A DNA stretch of 51,061 bases from Limnobaculum eriocheiris. Its GTDB lineage: Bacteria > Pseudomonadota > Gammaproteobacteria > Enterobacterales > Enterobacteriaceae. Of the stretch, positions 49,939 through 51,061 are shown one piece after another; positions within the stretch are counted from its first letter, which is position 1, and each line of letters begins with the position of its first letter. The stretch lies in contig NZ_JAJNAG010000024.1 of assembly GCF_021010575.1 (NCBI RefSeq), positions 1-51,061 of the forward strand, written 5' to 3'. Position numbers and translations under genes: made by a program. Under the pieces are notes generated by a model. It had not been told where the DNA came from, did no database searches, and worked only from the letters and a program-made list of their open reading frames with translations.

Positions 49939-50195
49939 GTACTTACCTTTAATTTATTGAGATTAAAACAAAAAATGTCACTGAGGTATCAATATCACAG
50001 TGATAAACGAAATGTGAGGGACATGATTCTACCTGTTAAACACCAGTAAGCCAATGAAACACACATGATTAGAATTCAGAAACCAAAATAAAACCGGAAA
50101 CTGGATTTGGTTTTTATATCAAATTGCGTCAAACTTCCGGTTAGTTGATTTTGTATATGACTAAAATGTCACTACTGATTATTGAGGCCTATTGA

Positions 50196-50804
50196 ATGTT
50201 TACCGGAATTGTTCAGGGAACCGCTCCTGTTGTTGAGATTGAAGAAAAAGCTAATTTTCGCGTTCATAAAATGAAGTTTCCTGCCGAACTGTTGTCTGGG
50301 CTGGAGACGGGGGCATCCGTTTCACATAATGGCTGTTGCTTAACGGTAACGGAAGTGGATGGCGATATCATCAGCTTCGACTTAATGAAAGAGACATTAC
50401 GTGTAACCAATTTGGGGGCGCTTTCTGTTGGTTCTAAGGTAAATCTGGAGCGGGCAGCTAAATTTGGTGATGAGATTGGCGGTCATTTAATGTCTGGTCA
50501 TGTGATGTGTCAGGCAGAAATCATGAAAATTCTGAGTTCAGAAAATAATCGTCAAATCTGGTTCAAAATGCCGGAAGATTTGATGAAGTATGTGTTGAAT
50601 AAAGGATTTATCGGTATTGATGGTATCAGTCTGACAATTGGTGAAGTCGTGAAAAGTCGTTTTTGTGTGTATCTGATTCCAGAGACGCTGGAACGCACCA
50701 CTCTGGGTACCAAGCGTTTAGGGGATACGGTGAATATTGAGATTGATCCGCAAACTCAGGCGGTTGTAGATACGGTTGAGCGGGTACTCGCCAGTAAAAA
50801 TTAA
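50196..50804 (+). CDS. ribE: Riboflavin synthase alpha subunit RibE (RibC)
   Basis: Dismutates two 6,7-dimethyl-8-ribityllumazine molecules to riboflavin. 202 residues with two lumazine-binding barrels. The first begins [12 protein letters not shown] and has NGCCLTV, the second GGHLMSGHV to IDGISLTI. It is divergent from mdtK (257 bases). The upstream region has an imperfect CCGGAA...TTCCGG pair near 50092-50140 but I see no FMN riboswitch. The stop overlaps a leftward frame at the window edge by four bases. Confidence 0.97.
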   Translation: MFTGIVQGTAPVVEIEEKANFRVHKMKFPAELLSGLETGASVSHNGCCLTVTEVDGDIISFDLMKETLRVTNLGALSVGSKVNLERAAKFGDEIGGHLMSGHVMCQAEIMKILSSENNRQIWFKMPEDLMKYVLNKGFIGIDGISLTIGEVVKSRFCVYLIPETLERTTLGTKRLGDTVNIEIDPQTQAVVDTVERVLASKN

Positions 50805-51061
50805 CCACGTATTTTTAAGCGCAGTCGGTAACATGCCCTTATAGGGCTAGAGCAAACCACCCGCATAGCGCTGAGGGATCCCCACAAAATCAGCGCTAAT
50901 AAACCAACACCATACTCTGGTAGGTTTTGGCGAGATGTCAGATAAGAAATTACCCGCCGCGATTTAATACTGTTGGCCTGGTATCTCAGATGCAACCCTC
51001 TATTTTCAGCGTGATAACCAATAAGCCACAGCACTATTGTGCTCAGTGTTGCCAGCAGGCT
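50801..51061 (-). pseudogene. Possible IS4-family transposase C-terminal fragment (partial)
   Basis: An open frame runs off the right edge. Its translation includes SLLATLSTIVLWLIGYHAEN and RYQANSIKSRRVISYL. The pattern RxQANxxxxRRVxSxL with a preceding hydrophobic helix is what I associate with the C-terminal end of IS4-family transposases. The stop lies at the ribE stop, leaving no room for a terminal inverted repeat unless it is inside ribE. The last part (after about LPEYGVG) may be out of frame. I therefore treat it as a remnant. It could also be a different hypothetical protein. Confidence 0.4.

Noticed and set aside
49939-50195. FMN riboswitch upstream of ribE
   Set aside because: The conserved RFN blocks are not visible; in enterics the element is upstream of ribB, not ribE.
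1-51061. CRISPR array or prophage
   Set aside because: No regularly spaced direct repeats and no integrase, capsid or lysis genes were seen on either strand.

Overview
The window is a contiguous chromosomal segment of a member of the Enterobacterales. Almost every gene has a close E. coli-type counterpart, and the local blocks are those of enteric chromosomes: slyA; anmK-mliC-pdxH-tyrS-pdxY-gst; nth-rsxEGDCBA; sdaA-nudL; fabI-sapFDCBA; pspF/pspABCD-ycjX-ycjF-tyrR; tpx; ldtE-lpp-pykF; two tRNA-Val; mdtK/ribE. The fairly AT-rich bases, the presence of fhs and metY, and a shortened Lpp point away from Escherichia/Salmonella. I would guess a Budviciaceae-like lineage (Pragia, Budvicia, Limnobaculum), but that is inference and was not tested.

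Layout. 0.2-5.4 kb (+): SlyA regulator, cell-wall recycling kinase, lysozyme inhibitor, pyridoxal-phosphate synthesis and salvage, TyrRS. 5.5-16.0 kb (-): glutathione transferase, an atypical POT-family transporter, endonuclease III, the Rsx electron-transfer complex that re-reduces SoxR, and formate-tetrahydrofolate ligase. 16.2-20.3 kb (+): YfeH-type transporter, lipid A acyltransferase, two cold-shock-domain genes (one degenerate), RlmA. 20.3-28.0 kb (mostly -): YbdG-type mechanosensitive channel, serine deaminase, NudL, YoaH, a YgjP-like metalloprotein, a third csp gene, an Arc-type repressor, RNase II. 28.2-35 kb: PpnP, FabI, the SapABCDF transporter. 35-40.4 kb: the phage-shock regulon with its sigma54 promoter. 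40.5-51 kb: MetY, TyrR with an autoregulatory TyrR box, Tpx, LdtE, Lpp, PykF with a Cra operator, two tRNA-Val(GAC), MdtK, RibE, and at the right edge a fragment resembling an IS4-family transposase C-terminus.

Common themes are envelope maintenance (Sap, Psp, Lpp, LdtE, LpxL/P, MliC, mechanosensitive channel), redox and DNA repair (Rsx, Nth, Tpx), and one-carbon/amino-acid/cofactor metabolism (Fhs, SdaA, MetY, TyrR, PdxH/PdxY, RibE). I found no CRISPR array, prophage or intact mobile element, and no convincing wholly new multigene system. The strongest oddities are an Lpp with two heptads fewer than E. coli Lpp, a POT transporter lacking key coupling and substrate residues, a cold-shock paralogue without its RNA-binding aromatics, leader blocks shared between csp genes, and an rsx promoter nested inside the upstream fhs terminator.
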